Shown: in pieces, positions 1 through 9,370 of the stretch
Numbering within the stretch: position 1 is the stretch's first letter
Layout: each line of letters starts with the position of its first letter
Translations under genes and position numbers: made by a program
NCBI RefSeq assembly: GCF_935825525.1
Contig: NZ_CAKXZT010000150.1
Location: 40,364 to 104,363, forward strand
From: Mesorhizobium escarrei
Lineage (GTDB): Bacteria > Pseudomonadota > Alphaproteobacteria > Rhizobiales > Rhizobiaceae
Length of the DNA: 64,000 nucleotides
Reading direction: 5' to 3'
The notes under the pieces: generated by a model
Database searches by the model: none
The model's input: only the letters and a program-made list of their open reading frames with translations
Told to the model about the DNA's origin: nothing

Positions 1-17
1 CCTGAAGGTTCTTGTTT

Positions 18-70
18 TAATGCGTGTCGTTATCCCAAAACCGCTGCGCACTTTTGGGCGACATGCATTA
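18..70. repeat. Dispersed palindromic repeat, copy 1
   Basis: This is an imperfect inverted repeat. The outer arms at 18-29 and 59-70 are TAATGCGTGTCG and CGACATGCATTA, with one mismatch when paired, and the inner arms are a C3A4 run opposite a T4G3 run. The core, a GTGCGCAGCGG-like loop read on the minus strand, recurs in the repeat at 27659-27784. The right arm contains the stop codon of the dihydropteroate synthase gene, so the repeat abuts or overlaps that gene's 3' end and could also form a hairpin in its transcript. I infer a rhizobial intergenic repeat family. Confidence 0.7.
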
Positions 71-901
71 TTCCACGGTCTCGCGCTCGCGCACCGCGTC
101 GGCGAAAGCCAGTGCGTCGCGATTGACCGCGACGTTGTGCACGCGAAAGATCGAAGCGCCCTTCAGCCGCAGGATGACGCTTGTTGCGGCCGTGCCGACG
201 TCTCGCCCCTCGTCACCGTCGCCGACCAGGTGACGGGCAAGGCGCTTGCGTGACGTGCCGACGAGCAATGGAAAACCGAGCGCGCGCAATTCACCAAAGC
301 GAGCCATGAGCTCGAGGTTTTCTTCTCCGTCCTTGGCGAAAGCGAAGCCGGGGTCGAGCACGATCCGATCGTCCGGGATGCCGGCATCGCGCGCGATCTC
401 CAGCGATCTGTTCAGGAACAGGAATTGGTCAGCGATCACATCCGCCAGTTTTTCGCGGCCGCGCCCGGTGTGCATGATGACCAGGCCGGCGCCGGTTTCG
501 GCCGCGACCTGCGCGATGTCGAGTTCGCGCTGCAGACCATGCACGTCGTTGACGATATGCGCGCCTGCGGCGACCGCCAGCCGCGCCGTCTCGGCCCTGT
601 AGGTGTCGACAGAAACCAGGCAGCCGCGCTCGGACGACAGCGCCTCGATGACCGGCAGGATGCGCGATTGTTCCTCGCGCGCCGAAACGGCGCCGGCGCC
701 GGGCCGGGTGGATTCGCCGCCGACGTCGATGATCGCCGCGCCCTCGCCGATCATGCGCCGCGCCTGCTGCAGCGCCCGCTCCGGCCGGTCGAATTCTCCC
801 CCGTCGGAAAAACTGTCCGGCGTGACGTTCAAAATCCCCATCAGCAACGATTTCGCGCCAAGATCGAGATGCCGTCCATGAGCAAGCTGCCAGCGCGTCA
901 T
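68..901 (-). CDS. folP: Dihydropteroate synthase
   Basis: It makes 7,8-dihydropteroate from 4-aminobenzoate and 6-hydroxymethyl-dihydropterin diphosphate in cytosolic folate synthesis and is the sulfonamide target. The 277-residue length is normal for the family. Signatures are in order: the N-terminal MGILNVTPDSFSDGG at residues 21-35, GGESTRPGA near 61-69, the DPGFAFAK segment at 183-190, the pterin/phosphate-binding GTSRKR at 215-220, and RVHNV near the C-terminus. A purine-rich GGAAGG lies about 8 bases before the ATG. The stop codon sits inside a palindromic repeat. No other folate gene is in view; the usual neighbours (folB, folK) would lie beyond the left edge. The call is firm. Confidence 0.97.
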   Translation of the reverse strand: MTRWQLAHGRHLDLGAKSLLMGILNVTPDSFSDGGEFDRPERALQQARRMIGEGAAIIDVGGESTRPGAGAVSAREEQSRILPVIEALSSERGCLVSVDTYRAETARLAVAAGAHIVNDVHGLQRELDIAQVAAETGAGLVIMHTGRGREKLADVIADQFLFLNRSLEIARDAGIPDDRIVLDPGFAFAKDGEENLELMARFGELRALGFPLLVGTSRKRLARHLVGDGDEGRDVGTAATSVILRLKGASIFRVHNVAVNRDALAFADAVRERETVE

Positions 902-1005
902 GCGTCAACCTTCCGTCATGTTAGAAGCCATTCGCGACACGATTGTCACTCACACGAACCCGGTTTCCCCATCTACCTATGCTCGCGAAACAAAGGAGCG
1001 TAGCA

Positions 1006-1476
1006 ATGACCAAGGAAAGCTTTATCTATACGACCTATATTGTCTCGACACTGGGAAAGGTGTTCGAGGCGATAACCAAACCGGACCTCGCACGGCGCTA
1101 CTGGGGCCACGAGAACGTCTCCGACTGGAAGCCCGGTTCGAGCTGGCAGCATATCCGCACCAATGATGAACGGACCGTCGAGCTCGTCGGCACGGTCGTC
1201 GAGGTCTCGCCGCCGACCCGTCTCGTCATCACCTGGGCAAACGCCTCGCAGGCGTCCGATCCGGCGAGCTACAGCCGGGTGACCTTCGAGCTCGAGGAAT
1301 ACGAGGCCATGGTCCGGCTGACCGTCACCCATGACGAACTCGAAGCCGGCAGCGGCATGGCGAACGGCATCAAAAAGGGTTGGCCGATCGTCCTCTCCAG
1401 CCTGAAATCCTTTCTCGAAACGGGTCAGGCAATCGATGTCTTCGCCAAGCCGCGCGCGTCCGAACTGGCGGCCTGA
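1006..1476 (+). CDS. SRPBCC (AHSA1-type) domain protein
   Basis: This is a 156-residue single-domain protein of the START/AHSA1-like helix-grip fold, which binds hydrophobic ligands in a cavity; the ligand is unknown. Diagnostic features are the early ITKPDLARRYWGHE region, the central WQHIR strand, a VITW strand and the terminal long helix (GIKKGWPIVLSSLKSFLE). I start it at ATG 1006 because AAAGGAG stands about 8 bases upstream; an ATG at 943 lacks such a site and would add non-homologous residues. A GFA-family gene starts 22 bases downstream, and a second SRPBCC gene follows at 2180, so the three may be one transcription unit. The function is not known. Confidence 0.85.
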   Translation: MTKESFIYTTYIVSTLGKVFEAITKPDLARRYWGHENVSDWKPGSSWQHIRTNDERTVELVGTVVEVSPPTRLVITWANASQASDPASYSRVTFELEEYEAMVRLTVTHDELEAGSGMANGIKKGWPIVLSSLKSFLETGQAIDVFAKPRASELAA

Positions 1477-1498
1477 CCCAGGACAAAGGACCGAGCAG

Positions 1499-1915
1499 AT
1501 GAGCACTCTCTACACCGGCGGATGCGCGTGCGGCGCGGTGCGCTACGAGGCAAAGGCAGCCCCGATCTTCGAGAACCACTGCCAATGCCGCGATTGTCAG
1601 AAAAGAAGCGGCACCGGTCACCAATCCTATCTGACGTTTGCGTCGCGGGCAGACGTGAAGATCACCGGCACGGCGACGGACTGGCGCATTGCCGGTGACA
1701 GCGGCAACGACAACATCCATTCGTTCTGCCCGGTCTGCGGAACGCCGGTCTACCTGACATTCGCCGCCATGCCGGAGCCGATCGCGGTCTATGCCGGAAG
1801 TCTCGACGATCCGAGCCGGTTCAATCCGACCGTTGTCACCTACGGTAGCCGGGCCCTCCCTTGGGACAGGATGGATCCCGCGCTGAAGACGTTCGAGAAG
1901 ATGCCACCAGGCTGA
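1499..1915 (+). CDS. GFA-family (CENP-V/GFA) zinc protein
   Basis: This is a 138-residue protein of the glutathione-dependent formaldehyde-activating (GFA)/CENP-V fold. Cysteines expected to bind zinc are visible as GGCACGAVRY at residues 8-17, CQCRDCQKRSG near 28-38, and FCPVCGTPVY near 81-90. The family was named after formaldehyde-glutathione conjugation, but most members have no proven activity, so no substrate is given here. The start at 1499 follows a GGACAAAGGA stretch by about 8 bases, 22 bases after the SRPBCC gene. The family identity is firm and the reaction is unknown. Confidence 0.88.
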   Translation: MSTLYTGGCACGAVRYEAKAAPIFENHCQCRDCQKRSGTGHQSYLTFASRADVKITGTATDWRIAGDSGNDNIHSFCPVCGTPVYLTFAAMPEPIAVYAGSLDDPSRFNPTVVTYGSRALPWDRMDPALKTFEKMPPG

Positions 1916-2179
1916 CGGCCCGGCGGCAGGGCGGACGCGCACCGCGGCAATTCCGGCTTCTGGAATCGGATCACGTGCCCCACCGCGGGCGCGGTCGTCG
2001 GCTGACGTCGATGCACGCCCCACTGCTGCCGCAGCCGCCGCCGACCTGAAAGATCGCACCAGACGCCCGCTCGGTCGGTCCGAAGAGCGGAATGTGAGCA
2101 AGACGGACCTAGCCCGCGCCCGTTCATCCCCTGTGGAGACCACCGGTCCCACGCCGGCGCCAACCCAAGGAGTACTGAC

Positions 2180-2626
2180 ATGGTCGACATTCTGCACCGA
2201 GTGGGCATCAATGCTTCGCCGCGCAATATCTACAACGCCCTCACCACACTCGACGGGCTTTCCAGTTGGTGGACGAACGAGACAAAGGGGCGGACGGAGA
2301 TCGGCGGCGTGATCCACTTCCAGTTCGGCGACCGCGGCTTCTTCGACATGAAGGTGCTCAAGCTCGAGCCGGAGAAGCGCGTGGTGTGGGAAGTGGTGGA
2401 CGGGCCGAAGGAATGGATCGGCACCAAGGTCATCTGGGACCTCTCGCCGGAAGGCGAGGGAACGACTATCCGCTTCAAGCATCAGGGCTGGCGGGAGCCC
2501 GCGGACTTCATGCACCACTGCAGCACCAAATGGGCCAGCTTCCTGTTCAGCCTCAAGGCACAACTCGAAAACGGCAAGGGCAGCCCCTTTCCGAACGATT
2601 TCCTGGTCAGTATCGACTTTGACTGA
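2180..2626 (+). CDS. SRPBCC family protein, second copy
   Basis: This 148-residue protein belongs to the SRPBCC helix-grip superfamily. It opens MVDILHRVGINASP and has the typical LDGLSSWWT segment, a VVWEVVDGP strand pair and a closing helix that ends in LENGKG. AAGGAG lies 7 bases before the ATG. It is distinct in sequence from the SRPBCC protein at 1006 and is probably not a recent duplicate. The 264 bases before it (1916-2179) show no gene. Such proteins often sit with DUF899 and GFA genes in rhizobia; the role is not known. Confidence 0.85.
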   Translation: MVDILHRVGINASPRNIYNALTTLDGLSSWWTNETKGRTEIGGVIHFQFGDRGFFDMKVLKLEPEKRVVWEVVDGPKEWIGTKVIWDLSPEGEGTTIRFKHQGWREPADFMHHCSTKWASFLFSLKAQLENGKGSPFPNDFLVSIDFD

Positions 2627-2908
2627 AGCGGCGCGGAGGCCGGCCAGATTTACTCCGCACGCAGTTTGGCCTGCATCCGGTCGCGTCGGGACTTCCGCCG
2701 GAGCTGGAATTGTCCCTTAAGCGAGCGACCACAGATATGCGTGGACCCCACAAAGTTGAACGTCTCCGGCTTGTCAAGGCTGGCCGGCTTGCGGTTGGCC
2801 GCCGCAAAGCGGCTCCTTCATCGCAGAGGACTTCCCCCGCCAACTCCTTGCCGGTCTCCCGGCGCACCTGTCACCGTAATTCGCGGTTGTGCCCAGGACA
2901 CTCACCGC

Positions 2909-3628
2909 TCAGCGATTGCCGTACTCGTCATGGCGGCGCCACCACGCCTGGGGGAACTCGAGCCCGTTCTCGTTCCTTCCCCACGGAGCCAAGTCGAGGA
3001 AACGGTAGACCCCCATAAACAGTTCGGTGCCACGGGCGCAGGTCGAGTAGGTGTGGTAGACGGCACCGTCCTGGAGCGCGAAGACGCTCATTCCCTCCTT
3101 CTGCGGCTCGGCCCTGTCGACATGCTGATAGTTGTAGTCGGCGCCGTCTCTCTGCTGCTCTTCGGTGAAGGCGGCGCCGAAGTCGTATTTGAAATCGCTC
3201 CCGAGCGACGAAACCCACGGGAAGCGCCAGCCCATCTGCTGCTTGTAATCCTGGATTTCCTGCAACGGGGCGGTCGATTCGCAAACGAGGGTAATGTCGC
3301 GGCCGTTCAAGTGGGGGATGACGCAGTCGAAGTGATCGGCGATCAAGGAGCATCCGGTGCATCCCTGGCGCTCATCGGTGAGCCGGTATCCGTAGCCGAA
3401 CATGAAATGATAGACGAAGAGTTGCGAGCGCTCCTGGAAAAGGTCGGCGAGCGAGGCGCTTCCCGCCTCGGTCTCCAATAGATACTCCTTATCGATCCGA
3501 ACCCACGGCAGCTCCTGTCGCTGTCGCGCCAGCTCGTCGCTCTGCCGCATGAGCCGTTTCTCCGCCTCGAGCAGTGCGAGCCGCGCTCCCAGCCATTGCT
3601 CGCGTGTTCCGGTCTTGTGTTTCGTCAT
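2909..3628 (-). CDS. DUF899 family thioredoxin-like protein
   Basis: This 239-residue protein has the features of DUF899, a family with a thioredoxin-like fold. Visible hallmarks are LPWVRIDKEY near residues 39-48, FHYFMFG-like YHFMFGYGY near 73-81, the CTGCS motif near 90-94, and the C-terminal DLAPWGRNE and WWRRHDEYG that close the family. Two GGAG sites lie upstream of the ATG. Its biochemical function is not established; the CxxC pair suggests redox or metal chemistry, which is inference. It converges on the SRPBCC gene; the 282 bases between them contain nothing I can assign. Confidence 0.88.
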   Translation of the reverse strand: MTKHKTGTREQWLGARLALLEAEKRLMRQSDELARQRQELPWVRIDKEYLLETEAGSASLADLFQERSQLFVYHFMFGYGYRLTDERQGCTGCSLIADHFDCVIPHLNGRDITLVCESTAPLQEIQDYKQQMGWRFPWVSSLGSDFKYDFGAAFTEEQQRDGADYNYQHVDRAEPQKEGMSVFALQDGAVYHTYSTCARGTELFMGVYRFLDLAPWGRNENGLEFPQAWWRRHDEYGNR

Positions 3629-3841
3629 CGCTCCTGTCTCCTTTGCTCGGGGTTTCCTTTCCGTTTCTCGAAACGACTTGTTGCGTCAGGAGATAAACTT
3701 AACGCCGCAGGCGAAACATGGTAGCCAGATGTGGGGCGGGTTCCGATGGACTGCCTGATTACGGACTCCTGCCCGCTTGTTGCGGCACCCGTTGAGAGCG
3801 CGGGCGCCTCGTCGAACCACCTGCGTCACTCGGAGGGCAGC

Positions 3842-4426
3842 ATGAAATCGCCGACAGTGAGAGTTATGGCCGCGGCCGATGAAGATCCGGCGATCGGAAC
3901 AATCTTGCTGGCGTTTGCAGCGGATCCCATGGCGCGATGGACCTGGCCGCATGCACACCAGTACCTTGCGGCCATGCCGCGACTGGTCCGCGCCTTCGGG
4001 GCCAGGGCATTCTCAAACGGAAGCGCCTTTTGCACCGATGGCTATGTCGGGACGGCGCTGTGGCTGTCGCCCGGTGTGCATCCCGACGAGGAAGGGCTTG
4101 GTGCCCTTGTCGAGAGCACGGTTGCGCCCTCTCTTGCCCCTGAAGTCGCCGCTATATTCGAGCAGATGGCCAAGTACCACCCGACCGAACCGCATTGGTA
4201 CTTGCCCGCGATCGGCGTCGACCCGGCGCACCAGGGCGAAGGTCACGGCGACGCCTTGATGGCGTACGCGCTCGAGCAGTGTGATCGCGATCACGCGCCC
4301 GCCTATCTGGAATCCTCGAACCCGCGCAACATTCCGTTCTATCGGCGCCACGGCTTCGAACCGCTCGGCGCGATCCAGATCGGTTCATCGCCGACGCTCG
4401 TCCCGATGCTGCGGCGACCGCGTTGA
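3842..4426 (+). CDS. GNAT family N-acetyltransferase
   Basis: This predicted acetyl-CoA-dependent N-acyltransferase of about 194 residues has an unknown acceptor. The acetyl-CoA-binding motif A is clear: LPAIGVDPAHQGEGHGDALM, where the Q/HxGxGxG-type loop follows the beta-4 strand, then the YLESSNPRNIPFYRRHGF segment of motif B. The N-terminal part (TILLAFAADPMARWTWP) matches the subgroup that often lies near stress or detoxification genes. Start 3842 is preferred over an ATG at 3731 because GGAGGGCAGC precedes it and the GNAT fold begins there. The 62 bases to the convergent nitrilase hold nothing visible. Confidence 0.88.
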   Translation: MKSPTVRVMAAADEDPAIGTILLAFAADPMARWTWPHAHQYLAAMPRLVRAFGARAFSNGSAFCTDGYVGTALWLSPGVHPDEEGLGALVESTVAPSLAPEVAAIFEQMAKYHPTEPHWYLPAIGVDPAHQGEGHGDALMAYALEQCDRDHAPAYLESSNPRNIPFYRRHGFEPLGAIQIGSSPTLVPMLRRPR

Positions 4427-4488
4427 GCCAGGTAGGGCAGACGAGCGAAGCGTCAGCCGCCGTCCCGTGGAATCGGCGCAAGGGCGGC

Positions 4489-5427
4489 TCAGTCGGTGAA
4501 CGCGACGGGTGCAAGCGGTTTGCGCCTGATCGACAGCGAGAAAATATCCGGCCGGGAATAGTGCCCTGCGACGTCGAGCGACCGCCGGGCGCGGCCGACC
4601 GCCTCGCGATCAATTTCGGCGAACAGGATTCCCTTGCCGCGGTTCAGCGGTCCGGCCGCGATTGTGCCGCCCGGCTTGACGACGACGGCGTCGCCGTCGT
4701 TGATCCACTCTTCTGCCTTGAACAGTCGGTCGCGATCGGGAAAGTCGGCCGGCAGATCGCTGCCCTGCATTGCCGTCGCGGTTCCGATGACCCAGCATCC
4801 GCCCTCGCGGGCGATGTGACGCAATGTTACGAGGCAGAGTTCACCATTGTCCCACGTCGGATTGACGAGAATGTCGATGTTCTGGGCGTAGAGAGCGTAC
4901 CGCGCAAGCGGCATATAGCTTTCCCAGCAGATCAGGCACCCCAGGCGGCCGACCGGCGTGTCGACAACTCTGAGGCCGCTCGCGTCGCCCGTCCCCCAGA
5001 CCATGCGCTCGGGGTTGGTCGGCATCAACTTGCGATGTCGGTTTTGGAGTGTGCCATCCGGTCCAATCACGACCACGGTGTTAAACAGCGTCGTGCCCGA
5101 GAATTGACTATCGATCTCGTTCAGGCCGACGACAATCGTCACCGCACGCCGGCTGGCGGCCTGCTGCAGAGGCTCAAGATGATTTCGCTCGATATCGACG
5201 GCGTTCCTGCGCAGCCTGGCGTGAAGCTCGCTTGACAACGCCATATCGGTGCCGGGCTTCAGCCGCCAGACCCACGTCGGATATCCCGGTATCCAGGCTT
5301 CAGGAAAGACCACCAGGCTGGCGCCGGCATCGGCGGCTTCGTTGATCGCCTCGACGGCTCTGGCGATGGTCGCCTCGCGATCGAGAAAGACCGGCGGCTT
5401 CTGAACGACGGCAATTTTCGCGGGCAT
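4489..5427 (-). CDS. Nitrilase (carbon-nitrogen hydrolase)
   Basis: It hydrolyses a C-N bond in an organic nitrile or amide; the organic substrate cannot be read from sequence. The 312 residues carry the Glu-Lys-Cys triad: E43 in FPEAWIPGYP, K133 in HRKLMPT, and C167 in LICWESYMP. The CWE context and GYPTWVW are typical of true aliphatic/aromatic nitrilases rather than amidases. I start it at the ATG at 5427 because AGAGGAAA lies just upstream and the fold begins at once (MPAKIAVVQ); the 43 residues upstream in frame look non-coding. A decayed fragment of a related nitrilase lies 170 bases upstream in the same orientation, implying an old tandem duplication. Confidence 0.92.
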   Translation of the reverse strand: MPAKIAVVQKPPVFLDREATIARAVEAINEAADAGASLVVFPEAWIPGYPTWVWRLKPGTDMALSSELHARLRRNAVDIERNHLEPLQQAASRRAVTIVVGLNEIDSQFSGTTLFNTVVVIGPDGTLQNRHRKLMPTNPERMVWGTGDASGLRVVDTPVGRLGCLICWESYMPLARYALYAQNIDILVNPTWDNGELCLVTLRHIAREGGCWVIGTATAMQGSDLPADFPDRDRLFKAEEWINDGDAVVVKPGGTIAAGPLNRGKGILFAEIDREAVGRARRSLDVAGHYSRPDIFSLSIRRKPLAPVAFTD

Positions 5428-5594
5428 GGCGGTTTCCTCTGATGCATGTTCCCACTGCACTTCAGCTGCAATGGTAGTCTTGTGAGCACTTCTGTCGGCG
5501 TGCCGTAACACGAAGACATAGTCGCCGGCTTTCAACGACGGCAGCAGCTTGTGCAATCGCCAATGCCGTGGCCGATGCGGATGATCTCATGTTC

Positions 5595-5801
5595 AGGCCC
5601 CCAGCCTTCACACCCCAGTCGAATATCCCGGTAGCCATGCTTAGGGAAAGACGACCAGGGCGGCGTCACGTTCGCGGCTTGGATCGCCTTTCTGATGGTG
5701 GCTTCGCGGCGACAATCATCTCGCAGGGACTGCCGTTGATCGCGGGACGCCATCCCAGATTGGGGCCCATTGAATGGTTGTGCCGCTGTTGTGGTTGTCA
5801 T
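5595..5801 (-). pseudogene. 5' remnant of a second nitrilase gene
   Basis: A short minus-strand reading frame begins with an ATG at 5801, preceded by GAGGAG, and reads EATIRKAIQAAN, then SFPKHGYRDIRLG. This parallels EATIARAVEAIN and FPEAWIPGYPTW of the intact nitrilase next door, and the DNA of the two segments aligns directly (for example TCGAATATCCCGGTA against TCGGATATCCCGGTA). A few codons are missing and the E of the catalytic FPEAW motif is lost. Similarity ends near 5595, so only the first quarter of the gene survives. I infer a tandem or imported paralogue that was truncated. Confidence 0.72.
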
Positions 5802-5922
5802 CTGCCGGCTCCTCAAGGCTGTTTCGCAAGACCGTGTTCACCGCTAAACTTGCCGACGATCGTGGAAGCGCCCGTGGAAACCGGCGTGGAATCATCTCTA
5901 GGCAAGGGCAGGCAGGCCAGCG

Positions 5923-8900
5923 ATGCAACGTCCGTTCCCGCTCCGGGTACGTCTGTTCGGCGAGCTCCAGCTTGTCGGCGCCGACGGGAAGGCCTTTGCT
6001 TTGCCCGCCTCCCGCAAAACGCGCGCGCTACTTGGCTATCTCATTGCCACCGGCCAGGTGCACCGGCGTGAACGGCTCTGCGATCTGTTCTGGGACGGAC
6101 CGGACGATCCGCGCGCCGAGTTGCGCTGGAGCCTCAGCAAGATCCGCGCGCTGCTCGGCGACGGCAGCAGAGCTCGGCTCGTGGCGGATCGTGAGCGGGT
6201 CGGCATCGAGCTTGGCGATGCGCTGGTCGACCATGCGGTCGTGCGCTCGCTTGCCGCAAGCAGCGTCTCCGCCGCGACCACCGAGGTGCTGACCGAGACT
6301 GTGGCGCTGTTTGGAGGAGAGTTCCTCGACGGGCTCGATCTGCCGCTCTGCTACCGCTACCAGGAATGGTGCATAGCTGAGCGGGAGGCGATGAGCCAGC
6401 TCCGGTTCAGGGTTCTCGCCGCGCTTATCGCGCGACTGGAAGACGTCCCGACGGATGCGCTGCCCTATGCCTACGCATTTGTTGCGGCCGACCCGCTATC
6501 CGAAGCCGGTCATGCTGCGGTGGTCCGGTTGCTTGGGAAGATGGGCCGGACCAACGACGCGCTCGTTCACTACGAGCGGGCGCACCGCATATTCGAAGCC
6601 GAGCTAGGCGCGCCGCCAGGCGAGGAACTGCAGGCGGCGAGGCAGGCGCTGCGACCGAGTCCAATCGCAGCTGCCCGAGCCGCACCTTCCGGTGCAGCCA
6701 GGGGAACCCTGGATGACGCTCCGCGGCCTGTGGCTTCCGGGCCCATGGTTGGGCGCGACGCCGAGCGCACGACCATCGATCGCCTCGTCGGGATGGCAGC
6801 CGACAGCTGCCCCGATGTCATCCTCGTGACTGGGGAGCCGGGCATCGGCAAGAGCCACATGCTCGGCTATTTCAGCGAACGGATGGCCGCTGCCGGCGGG
6901 CGCGCCTTCAGGGCACGCGCATTCGAAGCCGAGACGGCACGATCCTATGGCATCTGGATCGATCTCCTGCGCTCGGTCCAGCGGCAGCGACCGCGCCATG
7001 GATTGCCTTCGCTTCTCGGCCCGCTGCTCCCCGAACTTGGAGGCGGCGAAGGCGGGGTCGAGGATCGCACTCAGCTGTTCGACGCCATTGTCGAGGTGCT
7101 TCACGGGCTCGCCTCCGAGGCGCCGGTGGGTATTGCCCTCGACGACGTCCAGTGGATCGACGACGCGTCCGCGTCGCTGCTTCACTACGTTGCTCGCCGG
7201 ACGGAGGCAGCCCCCGGTCTGGTCATCGCCTGCGCAGCGCGTTCTGGAGAAGTCGTAGACAATATCGCGGCGTCGCGGGTGCTGCGCTCGCTCGCCCGCG
7301 ATGGCCGACTGACGGAGATCGAGCTCGATACGTTGAGCGCCGAGCACACGGCAGAGCTGGTCCGGTGGCTCGACCCGGCTCTGGACGCAGCTCAAATCAT
7401 CGCCGCGAGCGATGGCAATCCGCTGTTTGCGCTTGAACTTGCCCGCGCTCACCTGCGCGGGAATCCCGGCCCCGGCCGTACCGTGAAAGCCCTGATAGAA
7501 GGACAACTGGCTGGGCTGACCGACCAGGTGCGCGAAACGCTGGTCTGGGCTGCAGCGCATGGCCGCACGTTCGCGCCGGAGGATCTTGCGCGCTTGATGC
7601 CATTTGATACTGCCGGGCTTCTGATGGCACTGGGGGAGCTTGAGCGGCGCGGGCTGGTGCGGCCGGCAGGCGGCGACGCCTATGACTTCACCCACGACCT
7701 CGTCCGGCAAGTCACCTACCGCAGCTTGTCCCATCCCAGGCGCAAGCTGCTGCATCGGCATATTGCGCGCGCGCTTCGACCGGCGGCGGAGCGCGGCGGT
7801 GACGCTGCAGCCGATCTCGTTCATCACGCCGTGCTCGCCGAGGATGACGAGATGGCCGCACGAGCTTGCATCGTCGCCGGCGAGCGGGCCCTTCGGCTCT
7901 TCGCCAATGCCGAGGCGGCCGGCCTGGCCGAGCGAGGGCTACGGCATGTCGCGCGGCTTCCGGAAGCGCCGGAGAAACTGGTTTCCCGGATTGCTCTGCT
8001 CAAGATCCGCGTTCTTGCGGCGACTGGTCCCGGATTGCGATCACTTCCGCCCATTGAAGAGGCGATCGCCGATGCGACCACCGCAGCGGAGGAACAGGGG
8101 CTGCAGGCTGCCGCGGCGACAGGGCACTATCTGCTTTCCATTCTCCATCAGCAGGCCGGACAAATGGAGCAGGCCGAGGCAAGCACGCTTCGTGCGGCCG
8201 AGTTAGGGCGCAACGCTGACCGCAAAATCCAGGCGCATCAGCTCGCCAACACGGCTCGCTGCCTGCTTGAGCTGGAGACAGAAATTGCGCGCGCCCGCGA
8301 ATTGATCGCCGAGGCCGGCGATATCGCGCAGTCGCTTGGTACAGAGTTGTGCGAACTGCATTGGGCCAGCGGACTGTTGGAGCGGTGGGACGGGCGGCAG
8401 GATCAAGCCGCCGTGTTTCTCGCTCGCTCTCTTGCCCTGGCGCGCCGAAGTGAAGACCGCTGGCGCGAGTACAAATGCCTGACTTGGCTGGCGACGCTTC
8501 ATTTCGAAATGGCACGATATGCCGACATGCACGCCCACTGTGATGAGCTACGGTCGGTTGCCGCACGGATTGGGGAAGAGACACCTTTCGTCGATGCCCT
8601 GCAGGCGCTTACTGCCCTCATGACGGATGATGCAGCCGACGAGGCGCTGGAGAGCGCCTTGGCGCGGCTTCGTGCCGCCGACGACAAGTCTTATCTGGCC
8701 TACGCTCTCAACAGCGCCGCGAGTTTTTACTGTCGTGCCGGCCGAATGGAGCAAGTCCGGCTCCACGCCAGCGAGGCGCTGACAGTCGCCTCCAAGATCC
8801 GCCGGCGCTGCGAGATCGCCATTGCCAAGGCCCTGCTCAGCGCGGCCGCCGACAGTTCTTCGGCACCGGAAATCGCCGACGATTGCCGGGCATCGATCGA

Positions 8901-9003
8901 GCTTGAGGATTTCAGCGCGAGGGCGCGAGCAGTTTTGCGCCATCCCGCCGAACCGGCGCGCAGCGTTCCAACGGCCGCATCCACGCCAGGCCTTCAGACT
9001 TGA
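5923..9003 (+). CDS. BTAD/AAA-ATPase transcriptional regulator with TPR tail
   Basis: This large, likely DNA-binding regulator has 1026 residues. Residues 1-95 form a SARP/OmpR-like winged helix (LRVRLFGELQLV, then RKTRALLGYL). Residues 100-245 are the bacterial transcriptional activation domain with its helical repeats (FVAADPLSEAGHAAV, NDALVHYERA). Next is an AAA_16/STAND ATPase with Walker A GEPGIGKSH at 305-313 and a Walker B-like ALDDVQWIDD near 410. The last 350 residues are alpha-helical, TPR-like. STAND regulators switch between ADP and ATP states on sensing an inducer; the inducer is unknown. The only co-directional neighbour is a DUF4242 gene 22 bases downstream, the likely partner. 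A weak ribosome site precedes the ATG. Confidence 0.88.
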   Translation: MQRPFPLRVRLFGELQLVGADGKAFALPASRKTRALLGYLIATGQVHRRERLCDLFWDGPDDPRAELRWSLSKIRALLGDGSRARLVADRERVGIELGDALVDHAVVRSLAASSVSAATTEVLTETVALFGGEFLDGLDLPLCYRYQEWCIAEREAMSQLRFRVLAALIARLEDVPTDALPYAYAFVAADPLSEAGHAAVVRLLGKMGRTNDALVHYERAHRIFEAELGAPPGEELQAARQALRPSPIAAARAAPSGAARGTLDDAPRPVASGPMVGRDAERTTIDRLVGMAADSCPDVILVTGEPGIGKSHMLGYFSERMAAAGGRAFRARAFEAETARSYGIWIDLLRSVQRQRPRHGLPSLLGPLLPELGGGEGGVEDRTQLFDAIVEVLHGLASEAPVGIALDDVQWIDDASASLLHYVARRTEAAPGLVIACAARSGEVVDNIAASRVLRSLARDGRLTEIELDTLSAEHTAELVRWLDPALDAAQIIAASDGNPLFALELARAHLRGNPGPGRTVKALIEGQLAGLTDQVRETLVWAAAHGRTFAPEDLARLMPFDTAGLLMALGELERRGLVRPAGGDAYDFTHDLVRQVTYRSLSHPRRKLLHRHIARALRPAAERGGDAAADLVHHAVLAEDDEMAARACIVAGERALRLFANAEAAGLAERGLRHVARLPEAPEKLVSRIALLKIRVLAATGPGLRSLPPIEEAIADATTAAEEQGLQAAAATGHYLLSILHQQAGQMEQAEASTLRAAELGRNADRKIQAHQLANTARCLLELETEIARARELIAEAGDIAQSLGTELCELHWASGLLERWDGRQDQAAVFLARSLALARRSEDRWREYKCLTWLATLHFEMARYADMHAHCDELRSVAARIGEETPFVDALQALTALMTDDAADEALESALARLRAADDKSYLAYALNSAASFYCRAGRMEQVRLHASEALTVASKIRRRCEIAIAKALLSAAADSSSAPEIADDCRASIELEDFSARARAVLRHPAEPARSVPTAASTPGLQT

Positions 9004-9025
9004 ACTAGCCGAACAGGAGAGCACC

Positions 9026-9280
9026 ATGCCTCGCATAATCGTCGAGCGGACTTTTGAAGCCCCCTTCACCCAGCAAGAACTCGACGCGGTAGAGGCGCGG
9101 ATGGCGCCCTGCCTCGACCTCTACGATGTCCGCTGGATCCGTAGCTACTGGTCATCCGACCGGCTGCGCATGATCTGCGAATACGAAGCCGCTGATATTG
9201 CCAGCGTTCGAAACGTCCAGCACGAGGCTGAAGCCAGGTTTGAGCGGGCCTGGGCTGCCGATGTGCTGGGCGAGCCGTGA
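9026..9280 (+). CDS. DUF4242 small protein
   Basis: This 84-residue protein begins MPRIIVERTFEAPFT and contains RWIRSYWSSDRLRMICEYEA, the pattern of the DUF4242 (ferredoxin-like alpha/beta, 'nickel-binding' annotated) family. AGGAGAGC lies about 7 bases before the ATG. It follows the BTAD regulator by 22 bases on the same strand and is probably co-transcribed with it. Family members are often found beside BTAD/AAA regulators, which fits a ligand-sensing or small-molecule role, but no function is proven. The family assignment is good. Confidence 0.82.
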   Translation: MPRIIVERTFEAPFTQQELDAVEARMAPCLDLYDVRWIRSYWSSDRLRMICEYEAADIASVRNVQHEAEARFERAWAADVLGEP

Positions 9281-9370
9281 GCTCCCACTCGCCAGGCTAA
9301 GCGGGTGAAAGTTGCAAGCCGTGTGTCGGAACCGTAGCAGGCAACAATTTATCTCCAGAGCGGGGCTCGC

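Noticed and set aside
2627..2908. A small gene in the gap between the second SRPBCC gene and the DUF899 gene
   Set aside because: The open frame there has no family resemblance and no ribosome site.
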